In this document: in pieces, positions 1-10,697 of the stretch
Layout of the letters: the number at the start of each line of letters is the position of its first letter
Position numbering within the stretch: the stretch's first letter is position 1
Source: Viola odorata
Taxonomy: Eukaryota; Streptophyta; Magnoliopsida; Malpighiales; Violaceae
Assembly (NCBI GenBank): GCA_963691705.1
Contig: OY829538.1
Location: 14,348,443 to 14,412,442 of the forward strand
DNA length: 64,000 nucleotides
Direction: 5' to 3'
Notes under the pieces: generated by a model
Seen by the model: only the letters and a program-made list of their open reading frames with translations
Database searches by the model: none
What the model was told of the DNA's origin: nothing
Position numbers and translations under genes: made by a program

Positions 1-1688
1 GCTCTACTGTTACTAACAGGAAAACAGCTACGCTTTTGCTTAGCTTTTGGACAAACTACGCAAGTGTCGCTGGACGGCTGAGAACTACTACTACTAGACT
101 GTAAAGCAGGCACTAATTTGACAATCTTCTCAGAAGGATGACCAAGACGACGATGCCACAACTCAAACTCTGTCAACCCCGGTACCGTTACTGCATGCAC
201 TGTAGGAACGCCACGGAAATAGTAGAGTCCATCCCGTCGCTCACCCGCCCCAATCAGGCTCCCCGAACGATGGTCCTGTATAGCACACAAAGAAGTAGTG
301 AATGTGATAAAACAGTTAGAATCATCAATTAGTTGTGTCACCGAAATCAAACTGCAGTTAAGCTGTGGAACAAATAAAACATTGATAAGGGTTATGCCAC
401 TTGGGAGAAGGACGGAACCCTTTAACGTGGCCACAACACATTGACCATTCGGTAACCCAACCAAGCGAGCATCCATCTGTACGACATCGACGAGACAGTC
501 CAGGTTTCCTGTCACATGATGAGAAGCGCCAGAATCAATAATCCAAGACAAAATAAATAGCTCACCCGTCATACGATCCCCATCCTGACTCTTATGTTTC
601 AGGAAGTGCAGCAGTGACTTCGCTTGGGCTTGGCTAAGATCAATAAATGGGGAATCACCCAGTTCTGTGACTGCATGGGCACGGGCTGGCGTTGCAGGAA
701 AGGGACCAGGAGAGGCGGCATTTGTGGTGGTAGGTGTGACGGGAGTCCCACGGCTAGGTGTGACGGGAGTCCCGCGGCTAGAACCACGGCCAGACCCGCT
801 CACTCTGTTACGGTCAGCCCACCAGTCAGGGTAACCGTGTATCTTAAAACAGGAGGTAGTATCATGTCCTTTCTGCTTGCAGTGAGAACAAAAGAGCTTG
901 GACCGATCTACACGGTCTGATGGCAGCCGAGAGCGATCAGCGCTCAACGCGAATGCGTGAACTTCCTGCTCAATTACCTTCTCGCGAGCGATGTGACGAG
1001 AGTTTTCTTCCTGAACAAATGCTTGATAGGCTTCATAGAGAGGTGGCTGAGGCTTCTGGGAAAGCAGATTGGTGCGCACTGCGGAGTAGAGATCATCATC
1101 AACTCCAATTAGAAATTGATGGAAATATGCCTCATCTTGCTCATTAGCAAGCTTCGCGGAGAGATCGCAGGTACAGAGTCCGCAAAGGCAAGTGGGTAGG
1201 GGTTTCAACCGAGTCAATTCATCCCAAAGAGCAACTAACCGATTGTAGTAGTCATCTATCAACTCGCCCTTTGATTGTTTGCACAGTGTGATGGAAGCGC
1301 GCAGCTGCTGAATCCGTGGACCATTGGCCTTCATGTACTTGCGCTCCAAAAACAGCCACAAAGGTCGAGCTTCTTCATGATACGGGATGGACGCAGCAAC
1401 TCTAGCATCCATCGTTCTAGTGAGCCATGAAATAATCATGGAGTTCACGGTTTCCCAATCCGAGATCTTCCTAGCATCGGTGGGCTTCTTGATTGAACCA
1501 TCAATGAATCCAAATTTGCGGCGCGATTTGAGAGCTAGTGTGATCGCTCTCGACCATGCAACAAAGTTATCGCCCTTTAGAACTGTGTTGGTGATAACGT
1601 TTCCAGGTTGATCACCCGAAGAGAGGTAGAAGGGAGATTGAGTTCTATCTTCGGGAGGTTGGGTTTGGTTTTTGTCTGCGCCGGCCAT
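1..1688 (-). CDS. Copia-type retrotransposon gag-pol polyprotein, 5' part (runs off the window)
   Basis: One open frame runs from ATG at 1688-1686 to the window edge, about 562 codons without a stop. In order it shows a Copia-type gag N-terminus with a PGN...GDNF.W...LK core near residues 25-55, a gag body, a CCHC zinc knuckle (CSHCKQKGHDTTSC), a protease active site in WIIDSGASHHVTG (D-S-G), and the start of the GAG-pre-integrase region (LWHRRLGHPSEKI, then CVVCPKAKQKR). In a Ty1/Copia element these give the capsid, the RNA-binding tail and the aspartic protease. Integrase, RT and RNase H should follow beyond base 1. The undamaged frame suggests a fairly young copy. Its LTR and primer-binding site lie just upstream at 1827-1970. 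Confidence 0.93.
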   Translation of the reverse strand, partial: MAGADKNQTQPPEDRTQSPFYLSSGDQPGNVITNTVLKGDNFVAWSRAITLALKSRRKFGFIDGSIKKPTDARKISDWETVNSMIISWLTRTMDARVAASIPYHEEARPLWLFLERKYMKANGPRIQQLRASITLCKQSKGELIDDYYNRLVALWDELTRLKPLPTCLCGLCTCDLSAKLANEQDEAYFHQFLIGVDDDLYSAVRTNLLSQKPQPPLYEAYQAFVQEENSRHIAREKVIEQEVHAFALSADRSRLPSDRVDRSKLFCSHCKQKGHDTTSCFKIHGYPDWWADRNRVSGSGRGSSRGTPVTPSRGTPVTPTTTNAASPGPFPATPARAHAVTELGDSPFIDLSQAQAKSLLHFLKHKSQDGDRMTGELFILSWIIDSGASHHVTGNLDCLVDVVQMDARLVGLPNGQCVVATLKGSVLLPSGITLINVLFVPQLNCSLISVTQLIDDSNCFITFTTSLCAIQDHRSGSLIGAGERRDGLYYFRGVPTVHAVTVPGLTEFELWHRRLGHPSEKIVKLVPALQSSSSSSQPSSDTCVVCPKAKQKRSCFPVSNSR

Positions 1689-1826
1689 GTCGAGGTTAAA
1701 GGCGATTGCAGTAGGCAAATCGCTGAAGCTACGTCAATCGCAGTAGGCGGATCAACGGGAAGAGGGTTGGTTTGTCGATCGCAGTAGGCGAATCAACGTG
1801 AAGAGAGTAGGTTTGCTAGGCGGCTT

Positions 1827-1839
1827 GGCTCCGCTACCA
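1827..1839 (-). other. Copia primer-binding site
   Basis: Read on the minus strand, TGGTAGCGGAGCC follows the LTR end directly. Plant Copia elements usually have a TGGTATCAGAGC-type site for initiator tRNA-Met. This one shares TGGTA and GAGCC but differs in between. The same 13-mer follows the LTR of the unrelated element at 59933. Confidence 0.7.
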
Positions 1840-1970
1840 TGTTAAGTTTAGGGAAATAGGTTTTCCTTCTCTTCATTAATCAGTAATACATGAGTATATA
1901 TACAAGCTAACTTTGGGCCCAATAGGCCCAATATACAAGATACGAACATAAGCATATATGTGTCCTAACA
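1840..1970 (-). repeat. 5' LTR of the Copia element (131 bp)
   Basis: The LTR is bounded by TGTTA and TAACA inverted ends. On the minus strand the PBS follows it, then a 138-bp leader and the gag ATG. It is unusually short for a Copia LTR. It holds a TATATATACTC promoter-like stretch. The partner LTR lies outside the window, so the TSD (predicted ccttc, 1971-1975) cannot be confirmed. Confidence 0.8.
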
Positions 1971-2522
1971 CCTTCACTCACATAATCAAATTTCAGAGTG
2001 GAAGCACTTTCGGTAGAAAACCAAATAAGCAGAAAGAGATGCAAAAAGAGACCAACAAAATAACAAATTATATATAATTGCATTCAGTTTTGATTGCAGC
2101 ATCCCTAGGTAGTAATGATCTATGCACAATCATTGCAACCAAAATTAAATAACAGCTTTTTGTTAACTATAATCAGAACCAAGAACTACAAATGAAATGG
2201 GAAAATGCATTTTTTGGCACCTGTCAAACAATTGATTGACTCTTTTGGCACCTTCACTTTTTTTGTCTTTAACTTTTGGCACCTTCACTTTTTTTTTCTT
2301 TAAAATGTACCTCTAAACAAACAAAACGTCACATTTGGTACATCCGACTCACGGCGTCCAACAGTCACCGTTAAGTGTCCTACGTGGCATGCCACGTCGG
2401 ATGCCACGTAGGAAACGGTTGATGTGGCTTGCCACATCATCGCGTCTGATCTGGGTCTTTCCCCACGTGGCATGAACGACGCGTCATTCATATTAGCCTT
2501 TTTCATTCTCTAACTAAAGGAA

Positions 2523-2590
2523 ATACAAGATTCGAACTCAGGACCTCTCGCACATTAAGCGAGAATCATACCACTAGACCAAATGCTCTT
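2523..2590 (-). pseudogene. tRNA-Pro-like sequence, left arm of MULE A
   Basis: On the minus strand, GAGCATTTGGTCTAGTGG followed by TATGATTCTCGCTT and GCGAGAGGTCC resembles plant tRNA-Pro. The box A (TGGTCTAGTGG) and box B (GAGTTCGAATC) regions are preserved and the anticodon stem CTCGC/GCGAG is intact. The loop would read AAT rather than a proline anticodon, and the acceptor and T stems no longer pair fully. It is a tRNA relic with internal Pol III boxes, not a working tRNA gene. It points outward, towards the element's left end. Confidence 0.72.
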
Positions 2591-3379
2591 AATGTGTTAC
2601 CATTGATTACTACCAATATTTATTGTATGCCTTCGATATTTGCTGGAAAAATATATTACTCCAAAATAATATAATTAAATTAAAAAATCAAAAAAAAATG
2701 TAAAGATTCTACAAAATTCCAAAAAAAATGTAAAAATTCACAAAAATAATTTAATTAATTAATTAAAAAATCCAGAAAAACTTGTAAAATTCAAAAAAAA
2801 ATTATTCTAAAAATCCAAAAAAGTTGTTCAAATTCCAAAAAAATTAAAAATTCCAAAAAATGTACAAATTCCAAAAGAATTGTTAAAATTTCAAAAAAAT
2901 GTAAAAAATCTATAAAAAATTATAAAATCCTGAAATTAATCTAAATTTTTACATTTTGGAATTTTTTAAATTTTCTTTATTTTTAGATTAATTAAAATTT
3001 TTTTGGAATTTTTTACAGTTTTTAGAATTTTTATATTTTTCCTGAAATTTTAGAATAATTAATTTTTTTTTGGAACTTTTATAATTATTTTTAGAATTTT
3101 AATATTTTTTTTAGAATTTGTATATTTTTTTTGGAATTTTTAGATTAATTAAGTTATTTTTGGAGTTTTTTAGAATTTTTACATTTTTTCTAAATTTTTA
3201 GATTAATTAAATTATTTTTGAAATTTTTAAAAGATGAACATCGATTCACCAAATCGAAGAGAAGTGAGAGAGGTAGAGAAAGGTGGGGCGGTCTAGGGTT
3301 AATAACTAAGGAAAGGGTGCGGCAATGGGAAGGGTTTTAGAGTAATAAATATCGGTAGTAATCAATGATAACACATCAA

Positions 3380-3449
3380 GAGCAGTTGGTCTAGTGGTGG
3401 GATTCTTGCTTGTGCTGCGAGAGGTCCCGAGTTCGAATCTTGGATTTCC
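3380..3449 (+). pseudogene. tRNA-Pro-like sequence, right arm of MULE A
   Basis: This is the inverted counterpart of 2523-2590, reading GAGCAGTTGGTCTAGTGG, then GCGAGAGGTCCCGAG and TTCGAATCTTGG. Box A and box B are retained and the T stem CCGAG/CTTGG still pairs with wobble. The anticodon position would read GTG. It faces outward, towards the right end. Divergence from the left copy shows the two arms are not being kept identical. Confidence 0.7.
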
Positions 3450-3797
3450 TTTAGTTGGAGAATGAAAAAGGCTAATATGAACGACGCATCGTTCATTTTA
3501 ATCATGAATGACGCGTCGTCGTTCATGCCTGGTGTGAAACGTTTCACACGTGGGGAAAGACCCAGATTAGACACGATGATGTGGCAGGTCACGTCAGTCG
3601 TTTCCTACGTGGCATCCGACGTGGCATGCCACGTAGGAAACTTAACGGTGATTGTTGAACGGCGTGAGTCGGAGGTACCAAATGTGACGTTTTGTTTGTT
3701 TAGAGGTACCTTTTAAAGACAAAAAAAAGTGAAGGTGCCAAAAGAGTCAATCAATTGTTTGACAGGTGCCAAAAAATGCATTTTCCCCAAATGAAAT

Positions 3798-4163
3798 AAA
3801 AGCTTTCGACATTCACAAAGTATAAACAAGTAAATCAGCATATTACTTATCTGCAACTTCTAATCATTTTTCATAGAAACTTTTGTTGTTTGATCAACAA
3901 TATGTCAACATTAACTCAAACCCCACCTCACTTCTCATGCGTGAACTGAAATGGAGAATTCAATACCCATAACCCATGCCATACCTTAATGTTAGAACGC
4001 CTGCTGCCTGTTGGCCGCTGGAAAGAGATACAAGCGCAAGGGGAGGGAGAGATGAACGGCGCCGGTGATGGAGCTGCGATGCGAGGAAGGAGAGGAGATT
4101 GGTTACGCCGGTGGATATGTTTTGGAATTGGAGTTGCGATGTGTTTTGTTTCGCGTCTTCGGG
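3798..4163. other. Unassigned sequence between two MULEs
   Basis: The sequence is unique-looking. On the minus strand, about 3985-4170 is GC-richer, stays open after mentally removing element B, and lies between a tttcag (acceptor-like) and an AAG|gtatgg (donor-like) site. It could be an exon or 5' UTR of an unrecognised gene. The translation resembles no family I know, so no gene is called. Confidence 0.3.
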
Positions 4164-4172
4164 CTGAAACGA

Positions 4173-5243
4173 GGTTTAAATCCAAAAAAGGCACCTGTAT
4201 ATGAATTGATTGACTCATTTGGCACCTCTACTGAAAAAACGGTTTAAAAGGCACCTGTACTTCTTACGTATGACACATTTGGCACCTCTCACTAACGGCG
4301 TCACCATTCCTCTGTTATCCGCTGACGCCACGTCAGCATATGTTAATTAAAAAAAAATCCTTTTTTTTCTCTTCATCTTCATTATCTCCTTCTTTTTCTA
4401 TTTATCTCATAATAATTATACAAACTAAATAAATTAACTTACCAAAAATTGAAAAGTAAGAAAAATATGAATAGAAGTAGGTAACTGGATTAAGATTGAT
4501 TTTTAAATGCTCGTATGGATTGTATTACCATTTATGAGAAACAATCCAATTAATTGTTGTTAATGCTCATTGACAATTGAGGAAGGAGTTACGGATTTTC
4601 TCTACTTCCTTTATTTTTTTATCTTATAGATCAATCTAGAGTCTAGTAGAATTTAAGTATCTAGATATTCGAGAGTATTTTTACTAATTAATTTACAAAA
4701 AAAAGTTAACGAACTACAAATTAATATATACATCAATGTGGAATTAGAAAAATACTTCAAACTTATCAAAAAAGCTTCTAAAAAAAGAGGTACAAGAAGA
4801 GTAGAACATGAAGCAAGAACAAAAATTAAAACTAGTAATTAATTGGATTGTTTCTCATAAATGGTAATACAATCCAAACGAGCATTTGAAAATCAATCTT
4901 AATCCAATTACCTACTTTTATTCATATTTTTCTTACTTTTCAATTTTTGGTAAGTTAATTTAATTTAGTTTTATATAATTATTATGAGATAAATAGAAAA
5001 AAAAGAAGAGATAATGAAGATGAAGAGAAAAAAAAAATTTTGGTAATTAACATATGCTGACGTGGCATGTTGATGATGTGGCGTGCCACGTCAGCAGATA
5101 ACGGAGGAATGGTGACGTCGTTAGTGGGAGGTGCCAAATGTGTCATACGTAAGAAGTACAGGTGCCTTTTAAACCGTTTTTTCAGTAGAGGTGCCAAATG
5201 AGTCAATCAATTCATGTACAGGTGCCTTTTTTGGATTTAAACC
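4173..5243. mobile_element. MULE foldback element B
   Basis: This 1,071-bp element starts GGTTTAAATCC and ends GGATTTAAACC, with the perfect 9-bp TSD ctgaaacga (4164-4172 and 5244-5252). Its TIRs are about 390-400 bp each, so it is nearly all inverted repeat with a short unique centre (about 4570-4840). The ends share the GGCACCTGT and ATTGATTGACTC modules with element A, followed by an ACGT-palindrome cluster (about 4318-4340 and 5055-5100). I see no tRNA-like segment and no coding capacity. Confidence 0.9.
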
Positions 5244-5252
5244 CTGAAACGA

Positions 5253-6227
5253 AGGAATAAACAAAAAATTTGAATGATACGTCATCTTGATATCAAACGG
5301 TGCCGTTTCTTTCTTTAAATGAAAATGAATAAATAAATAAAAGCTAATTTGTACTTTAATTGATTTATTTTCAATAAACAAGATGACATAATATATGAAA
5401 CTATAATAAACAAGCTTCTTTAATTGATTGTTATACCTCTCATTAATGAAGATTATCATAATTTACTTTTTTTTATTATTATTATCACTTATATGTTATT
5501 TTATATATATATATATATATTTCATCACCGAGTTGGTTGCTAATTTGGAGGACGTTGGTAACATGTATTTTACTTTAAAGATAATTTTTTTATTAAGTTT
5601 TTTTAATTTTATTGAGCATTTTTTAATTTTTCAAAAGAGTCAGTTTTCCAAACATTATTTATTCCATTCTCTATGCTCATCTGGCATATAAATAAAATAT
5701 TAAAAACAGTTGACTATTTAGTATTTACCATAGTTTTAAAAAACTTAATCGGATTAGCTGATTCAATCAGGGATAAAAAGAAAGAGCAGAGACTTCATTT
5801 TTGCTTCCCATAAGCAAAGAGACTTTTATATATTTCTGGTTGTCACACAAATGTAAAATGAGTTCCCAATCAATATCCAGACATGATTTTACCTTTTATT
5901 TTCTTCCAAAAAAAGACAAAGACATGATAGTTTTGTTCTTCTTTTTGTTTCTCTGTAACGCTAACATAAAAGAATCTGATGGTACTACTAAGGTTAATAT
6001 CCAGCTTGACCATTATAGTGAGACTAAAGGAAAACACAGAGGATAAACTTGGACAAGCAAGAAACATTCAAAGTCCCAAATCCACTCCAAGACAAAACTC
6101 TGTACACTCTGCAGATTTATGTTGTCCTTCCTTCCCTGAAGTCTCATCAAAATTTGCAAGAAAGAAAGAAACAAGCAAGATATTTTCCTCCATTTTATCT
6201 ATTCACCATCACCAAAACCCTTCCTTG
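5253..6227. other. Gene-free AT-rich interval
   Basis: The interval holds a TA microsatellite at about 5500-5520 and otherwise unique AT-rich sequence. Short open frames here (for example 5428-5691, 5801-6046 and 6049-6381) have low-complexity translations and no recognisable family. It continues across the LTR element into 15109 onwards, since the element's target site splits it. Confidence 0.5.
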
Positions 6228-6232
6228 TCTGC

Positions 6233-7053
6233 TGTACACACAATTTTTTCCTAAAATAGGAGAAAATTACACGTGTCAAATTATAATTGTTGAATGTAGA
6301 ATAAAAGTGGTTCTTCTTCTCTTGATTCCTCTGATTAATGAATCAGTCTTCACTCCGGATTTGGATTTGAACTTGAGTTAGATGGTTGACGGATTGGCCT
6401 TAAATCAGCTTGTAATCCACAGTTGATTTGAGAAGAAACCTGCCTTAAATGAGCTTGTGGCTTCTGCTTGATTTGATTTGAGAAGAAACCGGCCTTGAAT
6501 CAGCTTGTGGCTTCTTCTTGATTTGATTTGATAGTTGAGAGAGAACCGACCTTGAATTAGCTTGTGGATTCTCCTTGGTGGTTCTTGAATTAGCTTGTGG
6601 CTTCTCCTTGGTGGTTGAGAGAGAACCGGCCTTGAATCAGCTTGTGGCTTCTCCTTCTTTCTTGAAGACGATCTGCTTCAGTTCTTGATCTTCGCAGCAC
6701 TTCTTCTCTCCAAGAAATGTTCTCCTTTTTCCTCACCTTCTGATGAAGCCTCTATTTATAGGCTCATAAGGGTGATTTTGGAATTGGAAAGATGATATGT
6801 GTCTTCATCTCATTGGCCCAATTTGTAACCGACGTTATTAATTAATTTGCACATTAATTAATAATTGAATATCAATTAATTTGACATTTAATCAAATTAA
6901 TAAAATATTAGATGAGTTTTATTCCCTTCAAATATGAGCTTGCTGGTGGGTTTCGACCAAATAAGCTTCATGAATTTCGGTGAATGGGCTTCGTGGCCTT
7001 TTTTATAAACTGGGTCGAATATTTTAAGACGAGCTGAAATTTTGATGTCTACA
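6233..7053 (-). repeat. 3' LTR of the TAT-like element (821 bp)
   Basis: It is the counterpart of 14274-15108. It contains about five degenerate tandem units of 45-58 bp (about 6434-6665) built on 'ttgaatcagcttgtggcttc', and a TATAAATA box read on the minus strand (about 6753-6760). The two LTRs differ in base substitutions and in the exact repeat-unit pattern. Confidence 0.9.
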
Positions 7054-7072
7054 AATGCCCCCTCAAGATTAT
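7054..7072 (-). other. Polypurine tract of the TAT-like element
   Basis: On the minus strand AATCTTGAGGGGGCATTT directly precedes the 3' LTR. Plus-strand priming at such a tract is standard for LTR elements. Confidence 0.65.
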
Positions 7073-9771
7073 TTTATTTGATGAAGTAAATTAATCTTGA
7101 ACTTTTTTCCTTTTCGAGTGAGCTTAATTTGCGTCGGGGACTGAACTTGAAATCATATTTGATTGTAGGGCCAAATTTATCACGGACCGATTTTGACTTC
7201 GGAGAAACTTGTCATCGAATGTACATTTTTTTTTAAACTTGTGCCAAGGAATTGATTCCGCAAAGAAATCCATGGTCTTGGAATTTGTTCCTGCACATCA
7301 TAGATTTCGTCGAATTGATCATGTGTGGCGGCGACCTTGGATAAATTTTTTTCCTCTCCTTTTTTTTTTAATAGCATTGACACATGCATTAATTAATTCA
7401 GTAGATCAACCAACAAATTGATTACTTCCATGAATCAATTACTTCCATGAATCAATCCCATGATGGAGCCTTTAATTAATTAAATGGAGTAAGCCAATTA
7501 ATTAATTACTCATTCAAGCCTTAGCCCAATGCCAAGCTAGCATAACCAAGAAAATAAAGGAGCAGAGATTGTGGGAGGAAATTTGTCAACAAGAAATTTT
7601 ATTTCCTTCTTGGTTAAGATATGCAGTCACGCTCTCTCTTTTTTTTCTTTTTTTATCTAATCGATTAGAATTTTTTCCTCTTGATCGATCAATTTTTTTT
7701 CCTTCTGTTTGAGCAAAATCTTCATCTTAATTGAACAGAATTTCTTCTTCATTGAGTAAGATCTCTCTCTTTAATTGAGTATATTTTCTTCTTGATTGCA
7801 GATTTTTTTCTCAATTGAGCAGATTTTCTTCTTAATTAAGGAGGATCTCTCTCTTTAATTGAGTAGATTTTCTTCCTTAGTTGAGAAGATTTTCTTCCTT
7901 ACACATGAAGTTGTCCAAATGCTTGTTTCTTCCTTTTGACATGTAAGCCCTTTTTTCCTTGCTCTATTTACTTTGTGCAGGGACGCTTACAGAAGAGCAA
8001 CCAAGCATTTTTTTTCATGGTTTGGCTTTAATCCCTTTTGCTTTATTTTGTTTCCGCATATATATGCAGGCTTCTTGTTTCTTGTTTGCCGCAACTTTCT
8101 TTGCACCACCACCAGTGGCAGCAGCAGCAGGTTCCTCTGGTGGTTGATTATGGTGGATAATTTCCCAATTATCGCACATTCGCCATGTAATGGGCTTCAA
8201 GTGGCGGATCTTGTCATGCCTTTTTTTTCCTAATGCTTGACTCGGATCCTATTGTTTTGTCTCTAATGATGATCTGCCATAGCTTACGTTGTTGTCGTTG
8301 TTCATGTTAGCGGCGTCGATCAATGCGGAATTGTGAATTGCGGATGTAATTGTTGGCTGGGTCGATCATGGGCTTGGCCCAGAAGATGAAAGTGAAATTG
8401 GTTGTGTGATTTGGTCAACATATCACTAAATTGCAATTTCAATTTCCTCCCTCTGCATCTTTACATGGCTAATGATTTGCATAACTGTGATTTAATTCCT
8501 GGATACGCCGCAACAGGCCGTAATTTTTGGTATTCTTTCATTTCTAGCCAAATCAATTGTCATGCAAATTAATATAACCATGTCGCACCGCTGCAATTTA
8601 TTTAATTTTTTTTTTCCGAACTTGAGCTGGTTTAGTCGATCTTTGTGCTTCACCCTTTTTCTTTCTTTGCTGCAGGGACGCCAACAAAAGCAAGTCAGTG
8701 CTCTATTTCTTGCAACTTTGGACTGGGCAAAAAATAAGATCCAGGTTTGTTTTTTTCTTTTTTCTTTTTTCTTTTTCTTTTTTTTTTTGGACAGTGGCAG
8801 ATGATAAATGTGTGGCTGGAGATCCTGAGAGGTAGCTTGAATTTGAACAAATGAGCGACGATGGGTGCTTGAATCGTCACAATCGGCGACGCCGATTAAA
8901 GCAGAGGACAGTGAGAGGTCCCCTGATGATGAAGAAGGCCCATGAAGTTGCGGAGGGGATTATTAGAAATAATCAAAAACTTGGTGTTAAGGTACAAGTC
9001 TGTTATAAATGATGGGCTGAAACTGGATTTGAGCCATGCTCTTTCTTTCTTCTTTTTTTTTTTTCTTTTTCCTTTGCACAAGTAACATCCGTACTCCTTT
9101 TTTTTTCTTTTTCTAACGCAAACTCTTGTATGCCTTCTTTCATTCTTTTTTTTTTCTTTTTTTTTTCAAACTTTTTGTACTTTTTTTCTTTACACATGCG
9201 CCAATACTCTCTTCTTCTTTTCTTTTTTTTTTCAAATTACGTCATCTTCGTCACGATCCGTTGGTGTCGCTCTATTGCAACCTCTTGATATGGACTGGAT
9301 TGGCGAGAGCTCAGGTCAAGGGCAACGAGGACGATTTCTTTATTTCCCGGAAACCGAAGTGAAGCATCGTTCACAATCCAGAGGGAAAAGAGTATTGAAG
9401 CTCGCCATAGTGAGTCAGTCAACGGAGGATCCTAATATAAGCTCCATCGAGAGTCTAGATCAGTGCTTTTTAAGCACTGTATCCCACCTAATCGATATAA
9501 AGGCTTCGGGATCCTGCCCTACCAACACCGACGTTAACCTCATCGAGGGTCATGATCAATCCTTTTCAAGGACTACATCACACCTAATTGATGTAGAAGC
9601 TTCAAGATTTCGCTCCACCTTGCTTATTCCTTCCTTTTGCAACATTGAAGACTATATTCCGCATTCTCGAGATTTGCCGAGAGGATCAAGGCGAAGCGTT
9701 GTAGATGGGGATCGCCACTTGTCGCTCAAGAAGAGATCTCTTATCTTCAAAACCTTCGGGAGTGCTTATTT

Positions 9772-9985
9772 TGGACTCAGAATTGCCTTCGGAACAAAGG
9801 TTTCGGGCTCAGTGGCGTCTTCGAAATAAAAGCTTCATGAACTCAGAGGCGTCTTCGGAACAAAAGCTTCATGAACTCAGAGGAGTCTTCGGAATAAAAG
9901 ACCTCGGACTTAGAGGCATCTTCAGAACAAAAGCTTCGGACTCAAAGGCGTCTTCGGAACAAAAGCTTCTAGCTTAGAGGCATCT
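9772..9985. repeat. Tandem repeat, unit about 34-39 bp, in the element's 3' UTR
   Basis: Five to six units share the core 'cgtcttcggaacaaaagctt' followed by 'catgaactcagagg' or a variant. They lie between the gag frame and the 3' LTR. Tandem repeats at this position are a known feature of TAT elements and a proposed source of satellites. Confidence 0.7.
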
Positions 9986-10068
9986 TCTATTCTTCAGGAG
10001 GCCATTAAGGACATATTTACGTCTGACGCCGCTCCATTGAAGTTGAAGGCTAGGACTTTCTGACTAAA

Positions 10069-10321
10069 GTTGACTCTTACCTCACAAGGAGAGAGAAATG
10101 CACGAGTCGTCTTCCTTCACCTAAATTTCAGCTAGTTGCAAGGTGATCTTCAAGGTACTGATGAGAACATCCAGAAGCTTTCCGCAGAACAGGAAAAATG
10201 GAAAAGAAAAGAGTCTGTCACTGCAGTTGAAGTTAAAGCGATTGATCGTGAGAGGGAAGAGCTTAGGCATACTTTCTTTCAGATGGCAGACTTGGAAGAC
10301 ATAGTGACAGCCTTGATGTAG
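10069..10321 (+). pseudogene. Antisense coiled-coil ORF fragment inside the TAT-like element
   Basis: On the plus strand, opposite to gag, an open stretch of about 60 codons ends at TAG 10319-10321. It encodes a charged coiled coil (around ENIQKLSAEQEKWKRKE and IDREREELRHTFFQMADLED). A pyrimidine-rich ttcacctaaatttcag precedes it and looks like a 3' splice site. Some TAT elements carry an extra antisense ORF in this region, and this may be its 3' end. The upstream plus-strand frame 9275-9829 could be related but is not convincing. Confidence 0.4.
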
Positions 10322-10377
10322 TCTATTTCTCTTTCTTTCTTTTTAGAGAACATATTTATTTTGTTCATTTATTTAGC

Positions 10378-10640
10378 CGTACACAGTTTATACTCTTGCG
10401 GGCCAAGAGTGGTATAATGATTTTGTTTTCTTTTTACCGTACACAGTTTATACTCTTGCGGGTCAGGAGTCATGTGATGATTTTTTTTTTATGTGACTGC
10501 ACTTGAAATATGTCAAGTTGCCTACGTACCTTCAAAGAAGAAGGATCAAGTCATGACGTAGTTCAATTGTTTTTTATTTTTATTTTGGTCGTACACAGTT
10601 TATACTCTTGCGGGCCAGGAGTATGTTTTTTTTCTTTCTT
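10378..10640. repeat. Short tandem repeats 'cgtacacagtttatactctt'
   Basis: Three copies of a segment starting cgtacacagtttatactctt and containing gcgggccaggagt occur at about 10378, 10439 and 10590, with a fourth degenerate copy at about 10660. They lie between the gag stop and the antisense fragment. Confidence 0.7.
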
Positions 10641-10697
10641 TTATTTGTTTGGCTTTGCAGTTTACCCTCTTGCAGCTAGGAGTAGCGGCGATGATTT

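Larger units (their letters stand above)
2199..3788. mobile_element. MULE foldback element A with tRNA-Pro-like sequences in both arms
   Basis: This is a 1,590-bp element bounded by GGGAAAATGC and GCATTTTCCCC and flanked by the perfect 9-bp duplication aaatgaaat (2190-2198 and 3789-3797). A 9-bp TSD and long terminal inverted repeats (TIRs) are hallmarks of Mutator-like elements. The arms, about 430 bp each, carry in order a GGCACC/ATTGATTGACTC module, a cluster of ACGT palindromes (around 2380-2470 and 3545-3640) and a tRNA-derived segment. The centre (about 2690-3230) is AT-rich and made of degenerate short repeats, followed by about 100 bp of unique sequence. No transposase is present, so the element is non-autonomous. 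Confidence 0.9.

Noticed and set aside
2300..3716. Open frames 2300-2506 (minus) and 3462-3716 (plus) with similar translations (MKKANMNDASF...)
   Set aside because: They are the two copies of the same inverted-repeat arm of MULE A, not genes.
5428..6381. Short plus-strand frames of 80-110 codons
   Set aside because: AT-rich, low-complexity translations without family resemblance or splice context; 6049-6381 runs into the LTR.
8562..9362. Short frames in polypyrimidine tracts (Phe/Lys-rich peptides)
   Set aside because: Homopolymer-driven frames in a retrotransposon 3' UTR.
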